From: Rhopalosiphum padi
Taxonomy: Eukaryota > Arthropoda > Insecta > Hemiptera > Aphididae
Direction: 5' to 3'
DNA: 64,000 bases
Assembly: GCF_020882245.1 (NCBI RefSeq)
Contig: NC_083598.1
Coordinates: 47,343,858 to 47,407,857 of the forward strand
Shown piece after piece: positions 38,101 through 53,100 of the stretch. The position numbers and the translations under genes were made by a program. Under the pieces are notes generated by a model that searched no databases, was not told the DNA's origin, and saw nothing but the letters and a program-made list of their open reading frames with translations. How positions within the stretch are numbered: the first letter of the stretch is position 1; every line of letters starts with the position of its first letter.

Positions 38101-41100
38101 ATTTAATTGTATAGTGGAGTGGCGATAACTCGAAATTGAAGGGAGGTAAAAATTCGCTTCGAGGTATCTAACTCGAATTTATAATAATTTTGTATATCAT
38201 TTATATTTCTAGGGGAATAAAAAAAAAATTCGAGTTGTCAATTTTTCGAGTTATCGCAACTCGACTGTATAACTAAAATAATTATTTTATTAGTTATCAG
38301 TCTTTAACTATCGAGGATAACAAAAATGTTATCTTTATCACATTTTTATCTGTTTCTCGCCTTTTCAGAGATCCCGTAATATATAACAAAGTTAACTAAT
38401 TATTTTAAGAACGTTTAAAAATGTATTCACTATTTACCGTTATCCATTTCGCAATTAAAGTAATATTCTATACATACTAGCTAAGTACCTAGTAATATAG
38501 TATTTAAAAATAAATTACTGTTCCCTTTTAAGAAAGCTTTTATATTATATAATGTTATTTATATTTTATAATTAATCATATAGGTGTACGAGAGTTTAAA
38601 AAATTGAAATTAAATAGTAATACGTACTTGAATTACAACAGTTCAATATATTTAGACAATGATTGGTAAGAAAAATAGTTCTTTTTTTTGGCACATGACG
38701 ATCAGCTTTGTTGAAAAATAATGTCAAATTTTAAAGTCTTCTAAGAACTGCCATCGAAATATTTTTAGCCATTATTGTATTCAATGACAAATAACAATGC
38801 TTAAGTTAAATGTATGGTTTTTATTCTAATGTTCTTAAGTAAGTTTATGACGATCTCGATTCTCAATAAACCACGCGTGTTCATAATTTTTAAAGGGCAA
38901 TAATTATATATTGAAATTCCAACAAAATATTTTATCCACCTGTATAATTCTAATATCTACTATCTTACATGAATTCAAAAAAATGCATCAATTTTCAAAC
39001 ACAATTGTGCTATTAAAAATGTAATGATAAAAAGTACATCCAGAAATCGGAACATACAAATTTTATGTTCAAATATATAATTAATTCATAAGTAAACACG
39101 CACAGTTAGTATATCTGTATAATACCTGTTTCATTCAATATAATTTTATTTTTATCTGTATATTTGATTATTCTCTCAAAAACATTAAGGTCGTTTTCCT
39201 ATTTGGATGTAAATTTCAATAATTCAATAGATAACCTTTGAACACATTTTCAATTATTTATCGAAACTAGATAAAAAAAAATACCTAATAATCATATATT
39301 AATATTAATACTGATAGTAAGAATTAATTGCGATATCTGATATTTACTCGAAAATTATGTAAAAATGATTTGAAGATGATAGTTTTCGTTTTATTCATTG
39401 ACGTAAATATTACATTTAGTTAAAAACACACCTTATGTGACATACGTGGTTATCTAGGGCCAAAGCGTTTAAATTATGCATTATACATTTCTTTTTTTAT
39501 TTCTTTGAGTACCTTGTGATTTATATTTTATTTAGACCTTACTATGGATTTAATAAAACTTGGACGAACACAGTATAATATATTAACAAATAATATATTG
39601 CGTTAAATAAATAATAGTAGTAGTATATGAATTATGCACAAATCTATGCATTATGCACCTAAATAGAGTTTGCATAAAACAAATATGTTCTTAATTTAAA
39701 TTACACGCAAATCTTTGAACAACTAAGTTAATTGTTATTTAAATGGAATTTAAATATAAAAAATATTTACTAATTGATGTCTTATTAGTTATTAGTTATT
39801 TTAGACTAGAAACTAGAAAGTGTTAATATTAAAAAATTGAAATAATGTTAATCCGCGCGTATATTAGTGTAATGGGAAGTATTTTATATATATATATATA
39901 TATTCATATATTACTTTTATTATAAATTTGTCTATTTATTACAAATTATTCACAGGATGTCATTCCTGAAGTTATTTTAGTGTTAGTTAAATTCATTTTT
40001 CATCATCCCTCCTTGGCTACCAAGATCACGATCAAATGTATTTCAAAAATATAATATATTGCCATTATGGTATTATATTAAACCTAAATAATTAATAATT
40101 ATGTTCATTGTAACATTATAATTGTTCCTATATGTACAAAAATTGGAATCACATCGGGAAATGTTATTTAAACCGAAACCTTTATAACATAATCGGTCTA
40201 AATTTTAAAATGACGGTATCCAGTAAAGACTTTACAGCAAACAGAAGTGATGAATTTTTAATGTTTTAATTCTTGTAATTATTAAAGTAATAAAACGATC
40301 ATTAGATAAGTATAGACATTAGACGTAGGTACGTGTGAACTAATAGTTAAGACAATACCTATAATGAGTAATGATACTTACCTGCGTACCTATATAAGTA
40401 TATTATAATACTAGGTATAATAGGTAATTGTTTATGCTTGTAATACAATAAAGGACGTTGTATTATATATTAAAAAATATAAACAAACAAATCTATAATG
40501 GTCAATAAATAGATATATTAGTTTAAAATAGTTTCAAATTTCATTTCCATTTTTTTTTATAGTTTTGTTTATTTTACAGCAATCTTAAAATAATATAGTA
40601 GTAGTGATAAATATTATAATGTCTATATTATTACTTTTATTATCGAAAAAAATAATATTGACGTTTCCTGAACAATTCGTGTTAGTCGCCATAGGAGCAT
40701 TCTCATCTTTGTCTGTATATTAGATATTGCAGTAATTTGTCTATTACTTGCGCAATGTCATTTTGTGTTAAATAAAAATATATAAAAATCATTAAATAAA
40801 TTACAGCATGACATTTTATGGTATGACTTGGTAATATATTGTACAACAGTGATATATAATATTATCATTTGAGTTTATACATAGTATAAATATTAAGTAT
40901 CTATTAACGCTATTGATCCTTTAAATTCATATAATGTTATGATGTTTAAAAATTTAAATACTATTGAACTATTCAGTATATTCAGTATTCACGACTAAAA
41001 ATTCTTCACCCGATCGTTAACTGCGCGTAAAATAAATCTAAGATCAATAATTTAGAAAATTGGAGATATAATAACGTTATTAACAATTAAAAATAAAGTG

Positions 41101-44100
41101 TAATTTACCATCAATAATTATATATTATTCTTAGAACATTTTTATTACTCAGAAACTATTCGTACGAATATCTATTTAGATGTGTCAGAATTAAAAAAAA
41201 ACTTAGAAATGTACAATATAAAATTATAGTTATCATTAAAAAAAAAATTTGTATCACAGGATTCTTCTTACATGTTATTAAAAAGTACTTGCAGATAATA
41301 TGGTCCTTATAAATATATTTAAAAATTCGATTTGATCATGCAATTGTTGATTATTCTATCGTCTATATATTATAGGTAGATATATATAATATAATTAAAG
41401 TTAATTTATAACATTTCGAAAGTTATAGGTAAATGTACCCTTAGGATCTAGAAATACTACTAAAAAAACTATTAACGTTGATTTATTTTTATTAGTTTTA
41501 CACTGTATAATAATTATTATAGGAAGGTAGCAAGATTTAGTTAACAATCATTACCCAACAGTAAATTTATTAAAATTCTTCTAGGTTTATAGAATATAAT
41601 TTTGTAATCTTAAAAGTTAAATCTACTAAATAATAATAATTTTATATAATATTTTTTGTAATATAATTCTAGGACTATATTTTATCTTAACTTTATGACA
41701 CAACTATAAATGTTAACAAATCTGAATGCCATTTCATTAGACTTTCATATTGGGTAGCGTTCGTGATTTGATCTGAAGTATATATATATATTTTATATAT
41801 GTTTAAAAAAATATGTCCTATCAGTTGCCTTGTTATTTAATAGTTTTTATTACCCCATTTAAATAAAAAAAAATCTTGTATAGTCTAATGTATTGATGTA
41901 AATACTAAATGTATTAATATAATAAATAATAGTTATGCATTAAATCCTAAAAGAAAACACGTGTATGTAAAGATTTTAATTAAGTTCTGTTCGAGCAACT
42001 TCTTAATACGGCGTCACGGATTAATGTTGAAATGTAACCATATGATTTTCTTAGCGATATTATTAATTTTATTCTTTCAAGTGGGAATATTTTCTAAAGT
42101 ATTTAAACATTATCGGGGTATATACTATATATTTAAAAATGAATACAATAATTAATAAAACTGTTTGTATAACAACGTTAAACAATAATAATACAAATAA
42201 AAGTTATACGGTCTGTTAATAAAAAGGTTACAATCCATTTTTTAATTTAAATGATGTATATGCTTAAACTTTAAAATAATTTTACACAAAAATTATACAC
42301 AAGAGTACTACAATCTAGAATAATATTGGTATTGATAAGTATTTATTATAGTATATTATTATATGATTTGCATATGCAAACACTATTTTTGGAAAAAATT
42401 ACATAATTTAACGAGTTACTTAAATTTTAATTATGCAAATGCAAGCATAAATAAATATTAAACAGTTATAAAAAAAAACCTTTAGCGACTTAAACTCATA
42501 ATAATAACGCAATACTTATGATGACGTTATATTTTTTAGAGACGGTATTTCGTTTGTATACCTATGCTGGCTAGTGGCTATATACTCATCAATTGCGTTT
42601 ATTGACTTTATTTTAGTTTGCCACGTGTATAAAAACCTACTGCAGAGGTATGTGCGATCATATTATATATACATACAAATGTATTTAATGTTCCAAACAT
42701 ATATATATATATATATATTATTATTTATTATATGATCTAGTTATTTCGATTAGCCATTAGGTGTTCTAATTCTGAAAGTATCACCTATCGCCAATGTGTC
42801 AATAATAATCTATATATTTATATTTATAATAACATGTCCTGCAATGGATGACACGTATATTATGTACGTATACTATATACATAAAAAATATATACACGCG
42901 TGCGTAATAACATAATACAATTGTGTCGTTGACGCGTCCGGTGCAGGTTTTACAGGGAAATCTCCGAGTGAGTGATGTGTAATGCACTTGGATTTTTTTT
43001 TTATAATTGGATTTCATTGTAAACTTACCTATTGATTGAAATGGACTTTTTTTTTAACTAAAGATCGTAGACAAAATACTGTATAACGACAATAATGTTT
43101 TGTTTAATATTATATTAAACACTGTCAAGTGTATGCTGCATATATATTATACGCGAGCGTTGTGATAACTCAAACTGTCGTATATTATAATTTATACTAC
43201 ATTTAAAATATATTATTATATTATATATTTATATATATAATTGTATAATAATTGCCGGTAGCTATGTTTTCGGAAGCAAATCAGCTCTTCATGGCGCGTC
43301 GAATCGTCTGTCAAACGAACACGTGCAGTCCGTATGCGCGTGTATTTTTTTTTTTAACTTAATGCACTGAACCGTTGAACGAAGAAAAAATGGCGTTTCG
43401 AAAAACGAATCTGTCGGTCGGAATCTTTGACGTGGGGTTTTTTCGTGTGTGGCATGCACATGTCTAGCACTTATTTAAAAACACACCAGAGTCTCGAGCA
43501 CATACGTATATAAATAAATGTAATATATTATGTATATTGTAGGAATGGTTTTAGTGTGATGGCGATATTATTATAGGACACTCGTGTCACTCCGCCGTCC
43601 TGTTTATAGGGAGGTTTGTTGAGTCGCAACTCAGCTTAATAACGTGGCATATTTCAAGTTGAACAAATCACACTGCAAGTTGCAACCATATCGTCGTGCC
43701 GCATCATGTATAAGCTATAAATATATGTACAACTGTACGAGTATTCCTACGTATATATAAGTGCATTATGCATAGTGTGCATTCGACAGATATATTTCAT
43801 CACTTCAGACCCCATGTCAGAAGTATCCGTCGAAATATTAATTATTATTCTCAGACTATTAAACTGTAACAATGATTTATATTATTGTAGTATACAATGC
43901 ATAATAGGAAATGCATTTGTGTAACAAACTCAACGACTTATGATGAATTAAGATAATGATCGAAATCGAATTAAAAATTCCGGATGTTGATACTTCACTT
44001 TGCGTAATAATATTTAATGAATAATAATAATAAACATTATAAAAAAATATTAACTCCTTATAATCAGTTGATAAATAAATAATCATAATAACGATAACAA

Positions 44101-47100
44101 GAATTTTATGTAAATTACAATGCGATTTTTAAACGATTGGTGTACTTGAGGTAAATTTAAATATATATAGAATTGTTTTGCACGCAGATCGAGAAGGTGA
44201 AAAAATTGCAATGTGAAACTCAAAGCATTTTTTTCATATTACACGCATATTGCTATATTTAAAATTGGACGCGTTGTACAATAAACTATTCAGAACTCAT
44301 GGTGAAGTACAACGTTTAACTTAGTAGGTATACCTATACTTCATTGACTGCTATTAGCGCCAAAAAAAAAAAAAAAAAAAAAAAATGATAGAACAAAAAA
44401 GAATTTTACACATTAAATTACATAATTAAAATGCCTTGTGATGCATTGAAAAAATATGAACAAAGATTTTGTTCTATAAACATTCCTGTTTTAATGTATA
44501 TTATATGTTCGTTTAGGTAACTAAATAGCAATTTTGCAATTATTATTTATTTATTTATTGATTTTACAATGTGTTTTTTTGTGTATGAATGCATGATAAG
44601 TTATGATAAAATACTTCAATTTTCAAGTTGAAAGGTGGTTTTGGTTAGCAAATTAGTTCGCATAAGGTTTAAACTTTAAATCTAGTTTGTACTTTCGAGA
44701 GGTTAAAATAAAAAATTCACAGGATTTTTCTTATAATCAGGAAAAACAAACAAAAAATTAAAGAAAAACAGGAATTTATTCGCTAAACCAAATTTTAACT
44801 GAATTGATTTCTTTATTTTGTTATAATTTAAAAAAAATTAACCACAGAAACTTGAAATTTTTACCGAGTATATTTTTTTATAATTTTCTATATAATATGA
44901 TTTAAGGTTAAAATTATTTTAACCTTTTTAAAGCTGTTTTTAGATAATTGAAATTTAATACAAGGTTCTTATAATAATTGTTTCATTTCCCAAATAAAAA
45001 ATATCAAACATTTTTAGTCATAATATATTTTTTTTAAATATTAATTTAGAATGTTGATGAAATTCGTAAAAATTCCGAAAAAATAGTTATTCTTTAATTG
45101 GAAATATATATATAAAAATGAATTGTTTTTTACCTCAGATTTAAAAATTATAAACAAATTTTTACTACATTGGGTATTTATAGGTACCCGTATAATAAAT
45201 ATTTCTTTTCAAATGATTTTTTTTTTTGTAATTGAAAAACGAATAATCCTACCTAGATAGGTATTTGAAATTTGCACAACATTTAATTTTATTATATTCA
45301 ATTAAATACATTTTCAAAAATGTTTAACTCGTTTTGAGTTATTTATAGGCATGCCATATTTTTAATTTTGTAAAGTGATTTTTTTATAAATGTCGATAAA
45401 AAAAATTATTCACAGAGTCAGAGTTCTTGAAATTTTTATACATGGTTCCATAAGTTGTTCTTATATCTGTACAAAAATATTAAAAATGTATTGCCGTATT
45501 GGCACAATTTTTATATGCATTTGAAATTTAAATTTTGACAAAATTACTTATTTAAACGATAAATAATGATATTATTTATTATTTTTTTATAATTTAAAAA
45601 TATTATTCATGGGAGCTTTAAACTATTATTACTCATTTTACTATAAGTAATGGCATTTTCGATTATTTTAAGATAGTATTATGAATTTATTTTTGCAGTT
45701 TTACAGTATTCACAGAATGATAAAATTAATTTTCGAGTTTTATACATTTTTATAATAAAGTATAAACATATATTATTATAATAATTAGTAATTAGTAATT
45801 AATACATTAGCCGAGAAAAAATTGTATAATCCTACCTTAATACTAAAAGTAAAATACATGACATTAATAGTTACTATATCAAAAAAAAAAGAATTTATCA
45901 CGAAATATAATTAGTGATATAGGCTGACAGACCATATCCGCTTAGATTCGTTTTTCGTATACAATGATATATCATTGAATTCAAATTTAACATACCCATA
46001 GGCCATAATAGTGACCAACTCTATATCTAATATATAGCAAAATGGTACCCATTTGCCTACCTTTTTAATAATGTATTCACATCAAGTATTTTTGTGACTG
46101 AGGATGTCTTGTGATAATCCGGTTTTAGACGTCTATTTTTGATAAATCCGGGGCAAAATCTTTTTGTGTTTCGGACGTTTTAGCCGTGTGTTGTTGTTTA
46201 GACTATTAAACTATTTTAACTTATAAGTAAAATAATTTGGTGAGGATCTTATCAAAGACATAAAAAATTTAAAAAAACTCCAGTTAGTTAATTATTCAAA
46301 TAAAAAAATTGATTATGTACCTCAAACTTTGGAAGGGAAAAATTATTTTGGAAAATAATTGTGTCTACTAATCTCTAGTACAGATTACGAAGAAAAATGA
46401 CTCAATAAATCTGTAAGAAACTAATCGTCTTATTGTATTTAAATCCATTAAAGAGAATTTATTAAGATTATACCTATGCGGTTATACTGGCTGTACTTTT
46501 GTGTGTCAACTGAAATTGTATATACTTATTACTTTTATCCTGCTTTTAATTCTCCAATTCTTTTTTCATTAGAAACTATACTCTCCAAAACATTGTTGTT
46601 AAATCTTCTTAACAAAGAGATTGTAAAACACATAGGTAAGTATATAATATAATATATAGATACGCGTGTTACATAGTATCAAATACTATAAATACGAGTA
46701 TATATTATATCTTTTATTTTATGAGTACCTACGTCCGGTATACTTAATTTGTATATAAAGTAACGTTTTTTTACTCGCGTATACATATAGAGAGTACGCA
46801 CATAATTATTATTAATTTATATAATAGATTTTGATTTGATTTGCAAAAATTACATGATGCGGTGCAATTACACCGTAAACTATTTTGTTTGATGATGTAT
46901 TTTAATAACTTATTAAAAAAGTTATTACAATTTTTACTTATAGCCTACTTATACTTTACTTATATATCAATAAGCAACTTTTGAAAATACATTTTCAAAA
47001 ATTTATTGAGTTAATGTGTAATTAGCAATTAGTGTAAGAGCATACATTTAAACTAAAATAATAACCGTCAAACATTATTTTTAATAAGCGATACTATACA

Positions 47101-50100
47101 TGATATGATAATATAGTAATATAATTATCATTAATATTTCAAATTTCAACATAAAAACTTATTTTAATTTTTAACTTAGGTACCATTTGACTAATAACAA
47201 CAAACTATATTATGTAATGTTAAATAATAATACCAATATTTAAGTTTAGGAATGATACTCAGTAATTATTTTATTATGTACTGAAAAAAAAATATGATAA
47301 CAATAATTGTTGAAATTGTCTGCATAAAATATAAACAAATGGGACTGAATGTTGTATGAACAAAATTGTAGTCGTAAACACTAACGACTAATAATAAATA
47401 ATTATATGATCTAATAATATAGAATTTCATGTTCATTAACCAGTTTTTATGTTTGAATTATAAAATTATGAACGCGTAATACTTCTTAAATTGAAATTAT
47501 ATTTTTGTGTTTTACAACCTGCAGCAAAAAGATCAATGACAACCGGGTCTGAATTTAGATTTTGGAGGCCTGGGCGTCTGTATAATTACAAATAAAATTG
47601 TAATAATTCAATTATTATTTTTTTGAGCGTAAATAAATGGTTTTCTTAAAATTTGAATAATAGATTTTATTTGATTTGCAAAAATCACATAACGGTGCGA
47701 TGTAACTACACCGTAAACTATACTCATAAAAATATTTAAGTAATCACATTTAATTTTTTTTAAATTATAACAACAACTTATGAACCTTGTACTAAATTTT
47801 AAAGACTAAGGTATGAATATTAAACGTTTTAAGAATTTTTATTACAAAATAATTGTAGATTTAAACAAATTTTGTCATAACTATAATTTTAAATGCTTAT
47901 AAAAAATATCTTGACAGTGTATTTTTGTATTTTTTAATTGGTATAGTAAAAATTTATGAGAAACGTTACAATTTCAAGGCCAGGTGAAATTTTTTATCAA
48001 CATTTTAGAAAAAAGTTGAGAAGTGAGTACCTACTACATAACTGTATAGTAGGTGTCGATTGGGTCTGTCAACTTTATAATATATTATACTAACAGTTTA
48101 TTTCATAATATTTTTTTTTGATATTAAAGTAGCTATTAAAGTACTTTATTTTACTATTAGTATACATTTTAAACACATATAAAAAAAAATCGTACCTATA
48201 TTTAATATTTTTATACAGATATAAGAAGAACTTATGTGGGATCTTTTATTGAATTTTCTAAATTTTTGACTCGTCGAATAATTTATTTTTCATCAAAAAT
48301 TTATCAATAATAAAAAAAAAATTGAAAATTTCTCATGTATATTTAAATAGCTCAAAAAGGGTAAACATTATAATATAAAAATGATAAAATTTTAAATATC
48401 TACTGTTATTAGTTTTTGAATTGCAACAAAAAAACAAAAATCATTTGCCGAAAAATATAGTTAATTTGCAGATTATTATGTAATATTGTAAAAATTTGAA
48501 CTTCAAACACTCATCAATAATTTATTTGACTACGGTAAAATTTTATTATTTAATATATGTTGATAAACTTATAAAAAGAATCTTGAATTAATTTCATTAA
48601 TCTTAAGTATAATAAGTGCGATGTACCCATCATTCATTTTATGAATTAATAATTACAATTTGTTAAATTCAAATTTCAAATGCTTATATAATTTTTTTTT
48701 TCTGAATTAATGCTAAACTTTTTTAAATTAACTTGTATTAGTTTTTCAAGCTTTTTGGCTGAGTACACATATTTTTATTAACATTAAAAAAAAATTAATT
48801 GTAAATAAATAGCTCAAAAATCTTAAAATATTTTAAAAATTATAGTATATATTTAGAAAATAATGTTAACACTGAATTTAAATCAAATTTCAAGCTTCTA
48901 GAGTAATTCATTTTTTAATTATAACGTAAGAAATACATTTTATCAAAAACTGGGTTAGCGTAAAAATTTTTGCTTTTTATTTTTTTACAAAGAAAAAAAT
49001 CATTACTTTTATTACTACGATCAAAACATAAAACTACAAAATTTTAATGTCTACATATAATATATAGCTCAAAAACATAATTTCAAAATGTTATCGTATA
49101 AAAATGTGTTTAAATCAATAATGTAATTAATTATCCAAGATTTATGTTATTGGTGATCGAATAAGGCAAATACTGACGCAAAAGACGAAGCGGGAGTGTA
49201 CTTAAAACATGAAACAGAATGAAGAAGAACCAAAATACATTGAAATGAATGAAATATACTTGAAAATTGACTCTATACTGCGTTGGTAAATTGATTGGTA
49301 CATCGTATGACACAATGGTTATTTATTGATCAACATATCGATATATCAACATATCGATACACTATCATCGTTATCATAATAATACATTAATAACCAAAAA
49401 TCAAAATATACCTCAAATAATATTATCATCAAATTTGCGATAGTATTTTATTTTATATTTTATTATATTATAGTATTAAAATGCAGGTCAATCCGAAATT
49501 TCGAACGCGTTTATTGTCTATGTATTGTTTGCATAAACATTCACCGCAAGCGATAACTTACACATGGATTCTTCAACACATTACCTCTACCTATTAAAAA
49601 AATTGAATCTTTAATAGTTACAAAAATTTGTCGTTTCTCCGACGCGTCCACGTACGCGTTAAAAGCCGAAAAGAAAAATAAATGCGAATCTTGTACCAAA
49701 CAGGACGTCACGGTCATCGTTCGACTTACGACAATTATTCGACGAGAACATCACGAAGACGTGTCGACATATATTTTAATATATATTTATATACACATTC
49801 TAAATTATATATGTACCTATGCATGATATATGTACACGCGTATTAAGGTTAGATTTATAGACCAATTACGAAATTAAGAACCCTTTTTATATTATTGTGC
49901 CAACTATTCCGCATGCTGTGTGCTCGCGCTCTATAATAGCGTATAAATAAAAATGCGCGTTAAGGAAGTCACTAACCTATGCGTGCGTGGCTCAATGACG
50001 ACTGTGATCACGTAGGTAAGTCGAGGAGAATATTATGTGTGTGACGCGGCCAACTGCCAAGGCCGCCGGACCTAATGCGATACCGTTGCAGGTCGGGAGG

Positions 50101-53100
50101 ACCGGTTTTTTTTTTATCATTATATTTTTCCTCCCGACCAAATAATATGGTGTTTTTTTTCAGTAGAGGGTGAACTATACACTGCAGTGCCCACGCCGCC
50201 GCGGTCTGCGGAGGAAATGGGACAAAAAAAAAAAAGTGAATCAAAAAGAAATGTGTACACAGTATACACGAATTCGTTCACGGATAATTAATGGACTTTT
50301 TATGAGGCACGCGGTGCCTTGAGAAAAAACAAATTGTTCGTCTACATAATAACACGAGGAATCGGTTTAGACGGTAGACCACGACGGACATCTGCAGACG
50401 CACGCGTTACCATACATCGTGTATAATATATGAGCAAAAGAAAAAAAAGGGAGAAAAAAAGATCCAAAATGACGCGCAGTATAACAATGCACTTCATGTA
50501 TATATATATATTATATATAGGTATATTAAATTATAGGATGTATAATATTATTATTTTACATATTATATTTGTCGGACAAGCGCAGACAAGAATGGACTTG
50601 TTTTCCAATTATGGTCACTCATAATTGTTTTATTTGGTCGTGAATTTATTTTTTTCATCTATGTCTTTTTATACTTAGGTATACGTCGAGTTTAGGTTTG
50701 TATATCATATAGAAATAGAACGGTATGTGCGAAATGTCTGTTGGTCGTTTCGGCACACTCGAGAAACCGTTTGGAATTGCATGCCGCTCTTATGGCTATA
50801 ATAATATATTACAGTAATAGGTATACGTCGTACGTGTGATGTTTTTTTTCCCCACTCGAATCTCACCGAGTCATGTGCGCAAATATACTCAATTATCGAG
50901 GAATGTCGTAGTTTAGCTCGTATCACGTGTGCCGAAATTGTATGTTTTGTGCTATCGTATAATAAGCATATTGGAAATGTGATATGGGGGTTCTTTCCGT
51001 ATTATAAGCACGTGAAACGGAAAAGTTTTTCAACCAGAATCTGGTAATGCGGTTGGGTCGATTGTAAATTGTAAAATATTTTAGCTCAGTCTAAGTATGG
51101 AAGAGTAGAGAAGGGGGGGAGGTCATAAATCTTGTCGGTTTATGACGTATATAATATTATTATGATTTGATACAGTCACAGTGCGTTGTTTTTAATAACA
51201 ATACAGAATTTATAAAATTTAATTAGCCTGTTGGCCATAAACAACTTGTTGTATTATACGTTTATTGCTGTTAACTATTTCGGTTCAGATAAGTTTTCAT
51301 AAATAAAAAAAAGTTGATAATAGATCAAAAATCGTATCACTTTAATCCATATAGGCGTGGACGCTTATATCTTCATAGTTATATAAGTATATTATAGGAA
51401 TTCGACCCTTTTGACTCCCCCCCTCCTTCACGAAATCAGATCGGTTTGGTCCTATTGTAAAATATTTTAACAATATAAAATCAGCTGTCGGGCAACATTG
51501 TATGTTGAAGAGTATAAACGGATACTCACAAAATACAAGCTCGTGTAACAACGATAATATCATTATTATCATCGTTTAGGCGTAAAATCAATTTAAAAAA
51601 AAATGGTTATAAAAACGTCGGTAAATGGTTTATAATTATTTTATTATCATTTTATAAACAATAAACATTTACACATTAAAGTGGATATAAGATAATAAAA
51701 ACCAAAATTATATTAATTAATTTTGAAAAAAACTTGAACACGTCGTAGATATATATCATATACTATTATTTATATGTATTATATTCATTAGAGGATACAT
51801 CATGATTATAAGTGCAGACCATTAGACGTTAGTGCAAGTGGTGCAGTATTATAATATTAAATATATTATAATATCTTTAGCTGATACTCGTCATAGAATA
51901 TTATTATAGAAATGAAACATGTGGTTAATGGTTACATAAACTAACAAATAAATAGCTAATATAGTGTTATTAATTTATTAGAGTGAATGAACTTGAGGAG
52001 AATATAATATAATATGACCATTGGCTCATCTGTACACAAAGAGAGCCAAAAAACTTAACCGTCTATCGTTATCTAATACCTATATAAGATGTATAACATA
52101 CCTACATCTACATTTTACTGTATTAATCAAGTTTATTTTATAAGAATATATGGGTAGTGGGTACTCATGAATTTTAGAAGTAAATAATATTATTTTGCAC
52201 TGAGTATATCAAACGATTCCCATGTATTTTAAATGTTTATATATTATATTTATACAGGTATTCGTTTAAAGCAAGTGCATTATATGACGGAAATCAGAAA
52301 ACAATATTATTTCATAAGAAATTTTAAAGATGTTATTTGAATAATTTAACGTACATTTACTCTAAAACACAATAAACTGTAAAATGCATTTCTATTGTAC
52401 TCTGATACATAGTTTGCATAATTATCTAATACATATTAGTTTTATCACTGCTCATCATGTAATTTTAACATCACAACACTACATATATAGCTTAAAATAG
52501 AGAATATTATAATATTATGCAAGTATAATTGAACAAATATATACTTATTTAAAAATACACGTGTGATTTAAAAACGTATGATAAAATAACTCATACTCGC
52601 GCGTAATTCATAAATCATCACCTATTACATCGTTAAAATTATGTATTTGATAATTATATATATGAGACTGTAAAATTAAACAGTTAATACGGGTATGAAA
52701 TATGTAACAGTGGAAGGGATTTAACCAAATGCCAAAGCTCGAAGTTATGGTGTGAGAATGCTTATTGTTAGAGAAAATAAGATTAACACAAGAGAAATAT
52801 AGTGTAGTACTATATAACTGTATATAATTATATTATAATATAATAATTAATAGGGATCAGCTATATGCGCCTATATATTTATGTAAATTGTATACAAATT
52901 ATTCGTTATATACGGCGTAACAGAACAAATTGTAAATATGTATATTATTAGTACTGGACTACTGGTGTTTTAAAGAATGGCGCTGGCTCAAAGATTTAGA
53001 TCAATAATAGAAATACGAGAATCATGATTAATTTTATACAGGTGAATTTGTGTTTGTTATCACATCTTACCAAATTTATCTGGAATTATGTAAATTGATC

